Shown: positions 41,579 through 51,244 of the stretch, piece by piece
Layout of the letters: each line of letters starts with the position of its first letter
How positions within the stretch are numbered: the stretch's first letter is position 1
Assembly: GCF_005848555.1 (NCBI RefSeq)
Contig: NZ_CP040518.1
Coordinates: 3,363,501-3,427,500 of the forward strand
Length of the DNA stretch: 64,000 bases
Source of the DNA: Blautia sp. SC05B48
GTDB lineage: Bacteria; Bacillota; Clostridia; Lachnospirales; Lachnospiraceae
Direction of reading: 5' to 3'
Notes under the pieces: model-generated
The model's database searches: none
Told to the model about the DNA's origin: nothing
What the model saw: the letters and a program-made list of their open reading frames with translations, nothing else
Program-made: the position numbers and the translations under genes

Positions 41579-42862
41579 ATGGGAAAGAATCTAAAAGGTA
41601 AAGAAATAGGTAAAGGGATTCGCCAAAGAAAAGATGGGCGTTATGAGGCCAGAATCACAATTAAGGGTTCTGGCAAACCGCCTTTTTCGATTTATGGAAC
41701 AAACTTGCAACAGTTGAAAAAACAAAGAAATATGTATTTGACAGAAGTTCTTCCGGGAGTCCCGGGCTTTGATTCGAGTATGTCTGTTTCAAAATGGTAT
41801 GAGAAATGGATGGAACTCTATAAAGTTTTTAAGATCAAAGCAACTACAATAAGAAATTATGAAGATGGTTTTAGAAGAACTGAGGAATACATTGGCTATA
41901 TGAAGCTGGCAGAGGTCAAACCGGAACATATTCTTAGCATGATAAAGAAACTGGAGGACGAGGGATATGCCCGGACTTCAATAATACAATCATTAAGTAT
42001 CGTGCATCAAATGTTTGAGAGGGCAGCTGCCAGTAAAATGATTCCATCGGATCCCACAGCAGATGTTAAGCTTTCTAAAGAGGTACCGGGAGAAACATTG
42101 GCAGAACCAGCAGAAGAAAATTTGGATGCAAAAGAGAATTGTCTTAGTACAGTCGAAAGCCACCGTTTTCTGGAAACTATTGAAGGAAACCGTTACGAGG
42201 AGCTTTTCTTGATCTTAATGCATACGGGAATGCGTATAGGTGAAGCGCTTGCCCTACAATGGAGAGATGTTAATTTTGATGAAAAATATCTCCGTGTATA
42301 CAAAACGTTGAACAGAGTTAAATTGTATTATGACAAGCAGGGAAAGAGACTTACAGAGCCATATTATATTACGCAGATTACATCCCCGAAAAAAAAGAAA
42401 AGTGTCAGACTGATTCCGCTGCCAGATATCGCAATTGAAGCTTTTAGAAACTGGAAAGAAAAACAGGACCAGGACAAAAAAGTATTAGGCAAGAAATGGG
42501 GTGCTGAAAATGAGCTTCTGGAAAAATACCCTGGGCTGATATTTACAACATCTACAGGAATGAGCTATCTTCCTGTCAATGCTGAAGATGAATGCGAACG
42601 AATCAAAAATATTGTAAATAAGCAGGAATCACTGGTGGCCAAAAAAGAGGGTCGGGAAGCAGAAATGTTAGAGGTAACTCCGCATAGTTTTCGTCATACT
42701 TTTGTAACAAGATGTGTTCAGTCTGGAATGGGACCAGCTACAGTAGGTAAGATTAGTGGTCATTCTACTCAGAAAATGACAGAATATTATACGCATCTTG
42801 AACAGGGGTATGTGAAAGATGAATACGAACGGTACGATAAAAAATATGGAAAAGAAAGCTAA
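41579..42862 (+). CDS. int: Tyrosine recombinase (Tn916-type integrase)
   Basis: 427 residues. An N-terminal arm-binding domain (about 1-60) includes RQRKDGRYEARITIKGSGKP. A SAM-like core-binding domain spans about 65-165. The catalytic domain (about 195-420) has R219 in HTGMRIGEAL, H369-x-x-R372 in HSFRHTFVTR, H395 in GHSTQKM and the nucleophile Y404 in EYYTH. All active-site residues are present. Start ATG 41579 follows AGAGGATGG. The gene points toward mutS, whose frame opens 41 bases after the stop, so the element's right end must lie in that interval or within the start of mutS. Confidence 0.93.
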   Translation: MGKNLKGKEIGKGIRQRKDGRYEARITIKGSGKPPFSIYGTNLQQLKKQRNMYLTEVLPGVPGFDSSMSVSKWYEKWMELYKVFKIKATTIRNYEDGFRRTEEYIGYMKLAEVKPEHILSMIKKLEDEGYARTSIIQSLSIVHQMFERAAASKMIPSDPTADVKLSKEVPGETLAEPAEENLDAKENCLSTVESHRFLETIEGNRYEELFLILMHTGMRIGEALALQWRDVNFDEKYLRVYKTLNRVKLYYDKQGKRLTEPYYITQITSPKKKKSVRLIPLPDIAIEAFRNWKEKQDQDKKVLGKKWGAENELLEKYPGLIFTTSTGMSYLPVNAEDECERIKNIVNKQESLVAKKEGREAEMLEVTPHSFRHTFVTRCVQSGMGPATVGKISGHSTQKMTEYYTHLEQGYVKDEYERYDKKYGKES

Positions 42863-42903
42863 TTTTACTGATAAAATGACAATTTAGGAAGAGGTTTAAA
42901 TAT

Positions 42904-45648
42904 TTGGAAAAAGCAAGAAACACTGAAGAAGAAAAAAAAATGGGTCAAAAGTGGGTCAAAAAAGAATATGAGGCATCCGCAACCCGCATAAACACTGGGT
43001 TTCCGGCTGATACCAGTACATTATCACCGATGATGAAAGAATACATAAAGACCAAAGAAGAGTACAGCGACTGTATCCTTTTTTACCGTCTGGGCGATTT
43101 TTATGAAATGTTCTTTGAGGATGCACTGACTGCATCCAGGGAACTGGAAATTACACTTACAGGAAAAGACTGCGGACTGGAAGAGAGAGCGCCCATGTGT
43201 GGCGTTCCTTTTCATGCTGCGGAAACTTATATCAACCGGCTGATTGAAAAGGGCTATAAGGTTGCCATCTGCGAACAGGTAGAAGATCCGAAAAAAGCCA
43301 AGGGTCTTGTTAAACGAGAGGTTGTCCGCATTGTCACACCGGGAACTACTCTGGATACCATGTCACTGGACGAGTCCAAAAACAATTATCTGATGTCCAT
43401 TGTCTCCATCGGAGATCATTTTGGCTGTGCAATTGCAGATATCACAACCGGTGACTGTTTTCTCACAGAACTGGATAAACCACAGAAGCTTCTGGATGAG
43501 ATCAATAAATTTACACCTGCAGAGATCATCTGCAACGACGCCTTTCTTTTAAGCGGTGTGGATGTAGCGGATCTGAAGGGGCGTCTTGGGATCTGTGTAT
43601 TTGCTCTGGATCCCTGGTACTTTGACGACCAGCTGTGTCAGAAAACCCTGAAAGAGCATTTTCACGTAGGAAATCTGGAAGGTCTCGGGATCGGAGATTA
43701 TGACAGCGGGATTATTGCCTCCGGTGCACTGTTCCTGTATCTGAAGGAAACACAAAAAACAGCACTTTCCCATATGGCAAGCATCCGCCCGTACTCTGCT
43801 GAAAAATATATGCTCATCGACAGCTCCAGCCGTCGTAACCTTGAGCTTGTGGAAACCATGCGCGAAAAGCAGAAAAGAGGTTCTCTTCTCTGGGTTCTGG
43901 ATAAGACCAAAACCGCCATGGGTGCAAGAACCCTTCGTTCTTATGTGGAACAGCCTCTGATTGATGCAGAGGAAATTGAAAAGAGACTTGGTGCCTTGGA
44001 AGAACTGAACGCAAAACCTATGGAACGTGATGAGATCCGAGAATACTTAAATCCAATCTACGATCTGGAACGTCTGATAAGCCGTATCAGCTATAAATCC
44101 GCCAACCCAAGAGATTTGGTTTCCTTTGCCTCTTCCCTGGAAATGCTGCCGTATATAAAGCAGATCCTTGCAGAATTTAAATCTCCGCTGCTTATGCAGA
44201 TCAACGAAGACATGGATCCACTGTCAGACATTACCGCTCTGATCCGTAATTCCATTGCTGATGATCCGCCCCTTGCCCAGAAGGACGGCGGTATCATTCG
44301 GGAAGGTTATAACGAAGATGTGGATAAATTCCGCCGCTCCCGGACAGATGGAAAGAAGTGGTTATCTGAATTGGAAGCAAGAGAGCGAGAACACACCGGT
44401 ATTAAGAGCCTGAAGATCAAATATAACCGTGTATTCGGCTATTCCCTAGAAGTTACCAACACCTTCAAGGATCTCGTGCCGGAGAACTATATCCGCAAAC
44501 AGACTCTTACCAACGCAGAGCGTTACATCACCCAGGAGCTGAAGGATCTGGAGGATCTGATCCTTGGAGCGGAAGATAAACTTTATGCATTAGAATTTGA
44601 ACTGTTTTCAGATATCCGTGATCAGGTTGGAGCTGAGGTTGTCCGTATCCAGCGTACTGCAAAGGCAGTAGCGGCTCTGGATGTTTTTGCTTCCCTTGCA
44701 CTGGTTGCACAGAGGAATAACTTTGTCCGGCCCAAGATCAATGAAACCGGCCTCATTGATATCCGAAATGGCCGCCACCCGGTTGTGGAACAAATGATTG
44801 AAAACGATATGTTCATTCCAAATGATACGTATCTTGACAACCACAAAAAACGCATCTCCATTATCACAGGACCGAACATGGCCGGAAAATCCACATACAT
44901 GCGCCAGACAGCGCTGATCGTACTGATGGCACAGATCGGAAGCTTTGTTCCTGCGGACAGTGCGAATATCGGTGTGGTTGACCGGATCTTCACCCGTGTG
45001 GGAGCATCCGATGACCTTGCAAGCGGACAGAGTACCTTTATGGTGGAGATGACAGAGGTTGCCAACATTCTTCGTAATGCCACTTCCCGAAGTCTTCTGA
45101 TCCTGGATGAGATCGGACGTGGAACCAGTACCTTTGACGGTCTTTCCATTGCCTGGGCAGTGATCGAACACATCAGCAATACCAAACTCTGCGGCGCCAA
45201 GACCTTATTTGCGACCCATTATCATGAGCTTACCGAACTGGAAGGTAAGCTTTCCGGTGTCAACAACTACTGTATCGCTGTCAAGGAAAAAGGCGACGAC
45301 ATCGTATTTCTGCGTAAGATCGTAAAAGGCGGAGCAGATAAAAGCTATGGTATCCAGGTAGCCAAGCTTGCCGGAGTTCCGGATTCCGTGATCCAGCGTG
45401 CCAAGGAACTGGTAGAGGAGCTCAGTGATGCAGATATCACCGCAGCTGTAAAAGATCTGACCGCTCCAAAGAAAAAGCAGAAAATCACCTACGATCAGGT
45501 AGATATGGCACAGATGTCACTGTTTGACACGGTACAGGACAATGATATCATTGAAGAGATCAAAAACCTGGAGATTGGAAATCTGACACCAATGGAAGCT
45601 TTGAATATTCTCTATAACCTGCAGAACAAAATTAAGAACCGGTGGTGA
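42904..45648 (+). CDS. mutS: DNA mismatch repair protein MutS
   Basis: 914 residues from a TTG at 42904 (AGGAAGAGG 10 bases ahead); ATG 42940 is an alternative giving 902. Family homology begins only at about residue 40 (LSPMMKEYIKTKEEY), so there are about 40 extra N-terminal residues, mostly charged. Domain I mismatch motif LGDFYEMFFEDA, Walker A GPNMAGKSTYMRQ, Walker B LLILDEIGRGTSTFDG and helix-turn-helix end are intact. MutS binds mismatches and recruits MutL. mutL and miaA follow at close spacing. The Tn916-type integrase lies directly upstream in place of the usual upstream neighbour. Confidence 0.95.
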   Translation: MEKARNTEEEKKMGQKWVKKEYEASATRINTGFPADTSTLSPMMKEYIKTKEEYSDCILFYRLGDFYEMFFEDALTASRELEITLTGKDCGLEERAPMCGVPFHAAETYINRLIEKGYKVAICEQVEDPKKAKGLVKREVVRIVTPGTTLDTMSLDESKNNYLMSIVSIGDHFGCAIADITTGDCFLTELDKPQKLLDEINKFTPAEIICNDAFLLSGVDVADLKGRLGICVFALDPWYFDDQLCQKTLKEHFHVGNLEGLGIGDYDSGIIASGALFLYLKETQKTALSHMASIRPYSAEKYMLIDSSSRRNLELVETMREKQKRGSLLWVLDKTKTAMGARTLRSYVEQPLIDAEEIEKRLGALEELNAKPMERDEIREYLNPIYDLERLISRISYKSANPRDLVSFASSLEMLPYIKQILAEFKSPLLMQINEDMDPLSDITALIRNSIADDPPLAQKDGGIIREGYNEDVDKFRRSRTDGKKWLSELEAREREHTGIKSLKIKYNRVFGYSLEVTNTFKDLVPENYIRKQTLTNAERYITQELKDLEDLILGAEDKLYALEFELFSDIRDQVGAEVVRIQRTAKAVAALDVFASLALVAQRNNFVRPKINETGLIDIRNGRHPVVEQMIENDMFIPNDTYLDNHKKRISIITGPNMAGKSTYMRQTALIVLMAQIGSFVPADSANIGVVDRIFTRVGASDDLASGQSTFMVEMTEVANILRNATSRSLLILDEIGRGTSTFDGLSIAWAVIEHISNTKLCGAKTLFATHYHELTELEGKLSGVNNYCIAVKEKGDDIVFLRKIVKGGADKSYGIQVAKLAGVPDSVIQRAKELVEELSDADITAAVKDLTAPKKKQKITYDQVDMAQMSLFDTVQDNDIIEEIKNLEIGNLTPMEALNILYNLQNKIKNRW

Positions 45649-45653
45649 TACCC

Positions 45654-47765
45654 TTGAAAAAAATTGCAGTTTTAGACCAGAATACCATTGATAAGATCGC
45701 AGCAGGAGAGGTCGTAGAGCGCCCCTCCTCTGTTGTAAAAGAGCTTGTGGAAAATGCCATTGACGCAGGTGCTACCGCTATTACTGTGGAGATCACAGAC
45801 GGTGGAAAAAAGCTGATCCGTATCACGGATAATGGCTCCGGAATGGATGCAGAGCAGGTTCCGCTTGCTTTTCTCCGCCATGCCACAAGTAAAATTGAAA
45901 AGGTAGAAGACCTGACCCACATTGCCTCTCTTGGCTTCCGTGGTGAAGCACTTTCTAGTATTGCCGCTGTCTCCCAGGTGGAGCTGATCACAAAGACGCC
46001 TTCCGGGATCAGTGGTACCCGTTATGTGATCGAAGGCGGAAAAGAACAGTCTCTGGAGGAAATGGGGGCACCCGAGGGAACAACCTTTCTAATTCGAAAC
46101 CTCTTTTACAATACACCTGCAAGAAGCAAATTCCTGAAATCCGATATGACAGAAGCCGGTTACATCAATACTCTGATGGAGCAGCTGGCGCTTTCCCATC
46201 CGGAAATCTCCTTTAAATATATCCAGAACCGTCAGGTGAAGCTTTCCAGTTCCGGAAACTACAGTGTAAAAGATGTGATCTACAGTGTTTACGGACGTGA
46301 GATTGCCAAGGCGCTTCTGGATGTTTCCTATGAAAATGATTTCATGAAGATCGAGGGCTTTGTGGGGAAACCGGAGATTTCCAGAGGAAACCGTACTTTT
46401 GAGAATTATTATATCAATGGCAGGTATGTTAAAAACAAGATCATTACCAAAGCCATTGAGGACGGATATAAGGGACTTGTCATGCAGCATAAATTTCCGT
46501 TTGTCTCCCTTCGGATCGAAATGGATGGCAATGACCTGGATGTTAATGTGCATCCCGCAAAGAGAGAGGTGCGTTTTGCCAGAGAAACCGAAGTTTATAC
46601 TGCCATTTATGAAACTGTCCGCAAGGCATTGACCCACAGAGAATTGATTCCTCAGGTATCTGTGGGAAAAGACGAACCGACATCCCGCAAAGAACAGATA
46701 AAGCCAGGAAATATTCCGGAGCCTTTTGAAGTAAAACGGCGGCAGGAGATGTACGGTCACCCGAACCGGACGGCAAATATAGCTTCCCATACTGCACCGG
46801 CAGCTTCTGAAGTACGTACAACGCCGGTTCCATCGATGCCTTATGATAAGTCGACAAATGGTACCGCCTCCTATGGCTCAGCTGAAACAGCTCACAGTTC
46901 TTCAGCTTCTTCTGCAGATAAATACAAGCATGTGGATTCTCTGCGGGAAAACCCCGTATATGGATCGCAGCCTTTTACAAAAGAAGAAGAGGAAATGTTT
47001 TCCGGAACATTAAAAGATGGAAGAAATGAAAATTCCGCTGCAGAAACAGCAGATTCTGAAGTGATTTCTGAAAAGCCTGCTGAATCGGCACCTCCTGAGG
47101 TAGACAACGAACCGATCAAATCTCAGGAACAGGAACCGCCAAAACAGCTGGAACTGTTTGAAGAACGGCTTCTTGCTCCTGAATCCAGAAGCCGCCACAG
47201 GCTGATCGGACAGCTGTTTGACACCTACTGGCTGGTACAGTTCGAGGATAATTTTTATATCATTGACCAGCATGCTGCTCATGAAAAAGTATATTATGAG
47301 CGATTCGTAAAGCTGTTTCAGTCTCAGAACATCCAGTCCCAGTATGTAAGCCCGCCGCTGATCGTTTCACTCAGCCTTGAGGAAGAAAACCTTCTGAAAG
47401 CAAACGAAAAGTATTTCCGGGATTTCGGTTTTGAGATCGAGCCTTTTGGCGGAAGAGAGTACAGCATCAGTGCGGTTCCATCCAGTCTTCTAGGGATGAC
47501 AGAGGAAGAACTGTTTCTGGAAATGCTGGACCATCTTAACGCAGACGGTTCCAAAGATGCCTTTGAACTTTTTACCGCAAGGCTTGCGACCATGGCCTGC
47601 AAAGCTGCTGTAAAAGGCAATCATTCCATGTCCTCCCAGGAAGCCGACAAGCTGATCGATGAACTTCTGACACTGGAAAATCCATATAACTGTCCTCACG
47701 GAAGGCCAACCATCATTGCCATGAGTAAGACAGAGATTGAAAAAAAATTCAAACGTATCGTTTAA
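45654..47765 (+). CDS. mutL: DNA mismatch repair protein MutL
   Basis: 703 residues. The GHKL ATPase motifs are in the N-terminal domain: AAGEVVERPSSVVKELVENA, ITDNGSGM and SLGFRGEALSS. A disordered linker (about 345-500) is rich in Ser, Glu and Pro. The C-terminal domain contains the metal-dependent nicking motif DQHAAHEKVYYER, so this is an endonuclease-type MutL. The start is probably TTG 45654 (ribosome site GGTGGTGA) rather than GTG 45642 inside the mutS end. Translationally coupled to mutS. Confidence 0.95.
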   Translation: MKKIAVLDQNTIDKIAAGEVVERPSSVVKELVENAIDAGATAITVEITDGGKKLIRITDNGSGMDAEQVPLAFLRHATSKIEKVEDLTHIASLGFRGEALSSIAAVSQVELITKTPSGISGTRYVIEGGKEQSLEEMGAPEGTTFLIRNLFYNTPARSKFLKSDMTEAGYINTLMEQLALSHPEISFKYIQNRQVKLSSSGNYSVKDVIYSVYGREIAKALLDVSYENDFMKIEGFVGKPEISRGNRTFENYYINGRYVKNKIITKAIEDGYKGLVMQHKFPFVSLRIEMDGNDLDVNVHPAKREVRFARETEVYTAIYETVRKALTHRELIPQVSVGKDEPTSRKEQIKPGNIPEPFEVKRRQEMYGHPNRTANIASHTAPAASEVRTTPVPSMPYDKSTNGTASYGSAETAHSSSASSADKYKHVDSLRENPVYGSQPFTKEEEEMFSGTLKDGRNENSAAETADSEVISEKPAESAPPEVDNEPIKSQEQEPPKQLELFEERLLAPESRSRHRLIGQLFDTYWLVQFEDNFYIIDQHAAHEKVYYERFVKLFQSQNIQSQYVSPPLIVSLSLEEENLLKANEKYFRDFGFEIEPFGGREYSISAVPSSLLGMTEEELFLEMLDHLNADGSKDAFELFTARLATMACKAAVKGNHSMSSQEADKLIDELLTLENPYNCPHGRPTIIAMSKTEIEKKFKRIV

Positions 47766-47792
47766 GATACCTATTATAAACGGAGGAAATAT

Positions 47793-48746
47793 ATGAAAAA
47801 ACCTCTTATCGTCCTTACCGGCCCTACTGCCGTGGGAAAAACAAAACTTTCCATTGCCCTTGCAAAAGCAGTAAACGGAGAGATCATTTCCGCGGATTCC
47901 ATGCAGGTTTACCGCCACATGAATATCGGTTCCGCCAAGATCACACCAGAAGAAATGGATGGTGTTCCCCATCATCTGGTGGACGTGCTGGAGCCCACAG
48001 AGGATTTTAATATCGTTCTTTTTCAGCAGATGGCAAAAGAAGCCATGGACAAAATTTACGCCAAAGGCCGGATCCCGATCCTGGTAGGTGGTACAGGATT
48101 TTATATTCAGTCCGTAACCAGAGACATTGATTTTACCAGTTCCAACCAGGATGACCATTACCGGAGGGAGCTGGAAGAACTGGCAGAGCAGAAAGGCCCT
48201 TCATTTCTCCACGACATGCTTGCCAAGGTTGATCCAAAATCAGCCAAAGATATCCATGAGAACAATGTCAAGCGTGTGATCCGTGCCCTGGAATTTTATA
48301 AACAGAACGGTACCCGGATCTCCGAACATAATGAAGAGCAGAAGGAGCATACCAGCCCTTATGCCCTGGCCTATTTTGTCCTGAACGCACCACGTCCCCT
48401 TCTCTACGAACGCATTGACACAAGAGTGGATGAAATGCTGAAAAACGGACTGGTAGAAGAAGTAAAAAAACTTCGTGAGATGGGTTGTCACAGAGGAATG
48501 GTTTCCATGCAGGGACTGGGCTATAAAGAAATTCTGGACTGGATGGACGAAGAATACTCTTACGAGGAAGCCGTCCGTATCCTGAAACGTGACACCAGAC
48601 ATTTTGCCAAACGCCAGCTTACCTGGTTTCGAAGAGAAGGCGAGGTAACCTGGGTAGATAAAGATAACTTTGATTACGATGACAGCAGGATTCTTTCCTA
48701 TATGCTTTCTGTATGCAGGGAAAAAGGAATCCTGCCTGCCAAATAA
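47793..48746 (+). CDS. miaA: tRNA dimethylallyltransferase MiaA
   Basis: 317 residues, normal length. Transfers dimethylallyl to A37 of tRNAs reading U-starting codons. P-loop LTGPTAVGKTKLSIALA, ISADSMQVYRHMNIGSAK and LVGGTGFYIQSV are diagnostic; the tRNA-binding C-terminal part includes QLTWFRRE. GGAGG precedes ATG 47793, 27 bases after mutL. The order mutS-mutL-miaA is standard in Clostridia. Confidence 0.96.
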   Translation: MKKPLIVLTGPTAVGKTKLSIALAKAVNGEIISADSMQVYRHMNIGSAKITPEEMDGVPHHLVDVLEPTEDFNIVLFQQMAKEAMDKIYAKGRIPILVGGTGFYIQSVTRDIDFTSSNQDDHYRRELEELAEQKGPSFLHDMLAKVDPKSAKDIHENNVKRVIRALEFYKQNGTRISEHNEEQKEHTSPYALAYFVLNAPRPLLYERIDTRVDEMLKNGLVEEVKKLREMGCHRGMVSMQGLGYKEILDWMDEEYSYEEAVRILKRDTRHFAKRQLTWFRREGEVTWVDKDNFDYDDSRILSYMLSVCREKGILPAK

Positions 48747-48767
48747 AATAAAAAAGGAAAAATGATC

Positions 48768-50042
48768 ATGAAAGAATTATATGCACAGCTTGGAATTTCT
48801 TCCGCAGTTTATGATTTCGGTAAAACTGTAGAAGATTCCCTGAAAGAACGTTTTGAAAAATTTGATAAAACTGCAGAGTACAACCAGATGAAGGTTATCC
48901 ATGCCATGCAGAAAAACCGTGTTAGTGAAGCATGTTTCGGAGCTTCCTCCGGTTATGGCTATAATGATCTTGGACGTGAGACCCTGGAGCAGGTCTATGC
49001 GGATACGTTCCACACAGAAGCCTGCCTGGTCCGCCCGCAGATTACCTGTGGAACCCACGCACTTGCCATTGCACTGTTTGGAAACTTACGCCCGGGCGAT
49101 GAGCTTCTTTCCCCTGTAGGAAAACCATATGATACCCTGGAAGAAGTCATCGGAATCCGTCCGTCCAATGGTTCTCTTGCGGAATATGGCGTAAAATACC
49201 GTCAGGTAGATCTTCTTGAGGACGGTACCTTTGATTACGAAAACATCAAAAAAGCAGTCAATGAAAAAACAAAACTGGTAACCATCCAGCGTTCCAAAGG
49301 CTATCAGACCCGTCCTTCTTTCTCTGTGAAACAGATCGGTGAGCTGATCGCTTTTGTAAAGAAGATCAAACCGGATGTAATCTGTATGGTAGATAACTGC
49401 TACGGAGAGTTCGTAGATACCATCGAGCCAAGTGATGTAGGTGCGGATATCATGGTGGGTTCCCTGATCAAAAATCCAGGCGGTGGTCTGGCACCTATCG
49501 GCGGATATATCGCAGGAAGAAAAGACTGTGTGGAAAATGCCTCCTACCGTATGACCTGCCCGGGACTGGGCATGGAAGTCGGTGCAACTCTTGGTGTAAA
49601 CCGTTCTCTGTATCAGGGATTTTTCCTTGCACCGATGGTCACTAAAGGAGCTTTAAAGGGCGCTGTTTTTGCAGCGAACATTTATGAAAAGCTTGGTTTC
49701 CCGGTAGTTCCAAACAGCACAGAACCACGTCAGGATATCATCCAGGCGGTCACCCTCGGAACACCAGAGGGTCTTGTAGCATTCTGTCAGGGTATCCAGG
49801 CTGCTGCACCGGTAGACAGCTTTGTGACACCGGAGCCGTGGGATATGCCGGGATATGACAGTCAGGTGATCATGGCAGCAGGTGCTTTCATCCAGGGTTC
49901 TTCCATTGAGCTTTCTGCCGATGGCCCCATGAAACCTCCTTATGCAGTTTATTTCCAGGGTGGTCTTACCTGGGAGCATGCAAAGCTGGGAATCCTGAAA
50001 TCTCTTCAGTATATGGTTGATAAGGAACTTGTGAGATTATGA
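48768..50042 (+). CDS. PLP-dependent enzyme, aluminium-resistance/methionine gamma-lyase family
   Basis: 424 residues. Fold-type I PLP enzyme; GSLIKNPGGGLAPIGGYIAG carries the likely PLP lysine K235. The start of the protein (FGASSGYGYNDLGRETLEQV) is typical of this family, often annotated as methionine gamma-lyase or aluminium resistance protein. The physiological reaction is not settled. AAGGA fits ATG 48768 better than ATG 48762. It overlaps the next gene by four bases, in the run from mutS onward. Confidence 0.88.
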   Translation: MKELYAQLGISSAVYDFGKTVEDSLKERFEKFDKTAEYNQMKVIHAMQKNRVSEACFGASSGYGYNDLGRETLEQVYADTFHTEACLVRPQITCGTHALAIALFGNLRPGDELLSPVGKPYDTLEEVIGIRPSNGSLAEYGVKYRQVDLLEDGTFDYENIKKAVNEKTKLVTIQRSKGYQTRPSFSVKQIGELIAFVKKIKPDVICMVDNCYGEFVDTIEPSDVGADIMVGSLIKNPGGGLAPIGGYIAGRKDCVENASYRMTCPGLGMEVGATLGVNRSLYQGFFLAPMVTKGALKGAVFAANIYEKLGFPVVPNSTEPRQDIIQAVTLGTPEGLVAFCQGIQAAAPVDSFVTPEPWDMPGYDSQVIMAAGAFIQGSSIELSADGPMKPPYAVYFQGGLTWEHAKLGILKSLQYMVDKELVRL

Positions 50043-51244
50043 AAAAATCCGAAGGACCGGACTTAAAAAAACAGATCTTTGTCGTAGGAGCCGGTGCTTC
50101 CGGTCTTATGGCAGCTATTCAGGCTGCTGTAAACGGAGCTGCAGTTACGGTTCTGGAACAAAATGACCGTCCCGGCAGAAAAATCTGTGCTACGGGAAAT
50201 GGCCGTTGTAATATGACGAACCTGAATCAGGATGAAAACGCTTACCGGGGATCTCATCCTGAATTTGCCAAAGATGCTCTGGCACAGTTTCCTGTGGAAA
50301 AAACTCTGAAATTCTTTCAGGAATTGGGAATCTGTACCACAGACCGCAACGGATGGATCTATCCCCGAAGCAACCAGGCACAGAGTGTAGTAGATGTTCT
50401 TGTCATGAAGGCACGCAGCCTGAAGGTAAAGCTGAAAACCAATCAGACTGTTACCGACGTGTCTTTTGCAGACGGACAGTGGAAGATCCATACGGACGGA
50501 TGGACCTACAGTGGTGATGCCGTGATCCTTGCAAATGGTTCCCGTGCTTCTTCCGTTGCAGGTTCCTGCGAAAGCGGATACGAAATTGCAAAAAGTCTTG
50601 GACATCATCTGATCGAACCCCTTCCAGCTCTGACAGCTCTGAAATGTAAGGGGAATTCTTTTTCCGGCTGGAGTGGTGTACGAACAGAAGGGACGATAAC
50701 ACTTTATATAGACGGCACACCGACAGTCTCCCAGCAGGGAGAGCTGCAGCTTACTGATTACGGTGTATCCGGGATCCCGGTATTCCAGATTTCCCGCTAT
50801 GCTATCCGTGCCGTCCATGAAAACAAAAATGTGGAGCTTTCCATAAATTTTTTTCCGGAACTGAACCGGAAAGAGCTGGAAGAATACCTGGAGCACAGAA
50901 AAGCAGCCTGCCCTTACAAAACAGAAAAAGAACTTCTCATCGGACTTTTTCCTGAAAAACTGATCCGTGTTTTATGTGCACAGAAGGATCTTATCCGCGG
51001 GATCACCGATTTTCGTCTCCCGGTAAAAAACGGCCTTTCCTTTGAACAGGCACAGGTTTGTTCCGGTGGAGTGGATACGTCTGAAGTTCACAGCAAAACC
51101 ATGGAGTCCAGACTTCATAAAGGTCTTTATTTTGCCGGAGAGCTCCTTGACATTGACGGTACCTGCGGAGGCTATAACCTGCAGTGGGCATGGTCAAGCG
51201 GAGCTGCCGCCGGTATCTGGGCAGCAAAGGAGGAAGAAAAATGA
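50039..51244 (+). CDS. Flavoprotein oxidoreductase of the HI0933/BaiN family
   Basis: 401 residues. The FAD-binding Rossmann motif is FVVGAGASGLMAAIQAAVNG at the N-terminus, followed by the family signature RPGRKICATGNGRCNMTN. The C-terminal segment GTCGGYNLQWAWSSG completes the flavin site. The family is often called NAD(P)/FAD-dependent oxidoreductase or aminoacetone oxidase; its true substrate is unknown. ATG 50039 overlaps the previous stop, and the stop overlaps the next start, so it is in the middle of a coupled operon. Confidence 0.9.
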   Translation: MKKSEGPDLKKQIFVVGAGASGLMAAIQAAVNGAAVTVLEQNDRPGRKICATGNGRCNMTNLNQDENAYRGSHPEFAKDALAQFPVEKTLKFFQELGICTTDRNGWIYPRSNQAQSVVDVLVMKARSLKVKLKTNQTVTDVSFADGQWKIHTDGWTYSGDAVILANGSRASSVAGSCESGYEIAKSLGHHLIEPLPALTALKCKGNSFSGWSGVRTEGTITLYIDGTPTVSQQGELQLTDYGVSGIPVFQISRYAIRAVHENKNVELSINFFPELNRKELEEYLEHRKAACPYKTEKELLIGLFPEKLIRVLCAQKDLIRGITDFRLPVKNGLSFEQAQVCSGGVDTSEVHSKTMESRLHKGLYFAGELLDIDGTCGGYNLQWAWSSGAAAGIWAAKEEEK

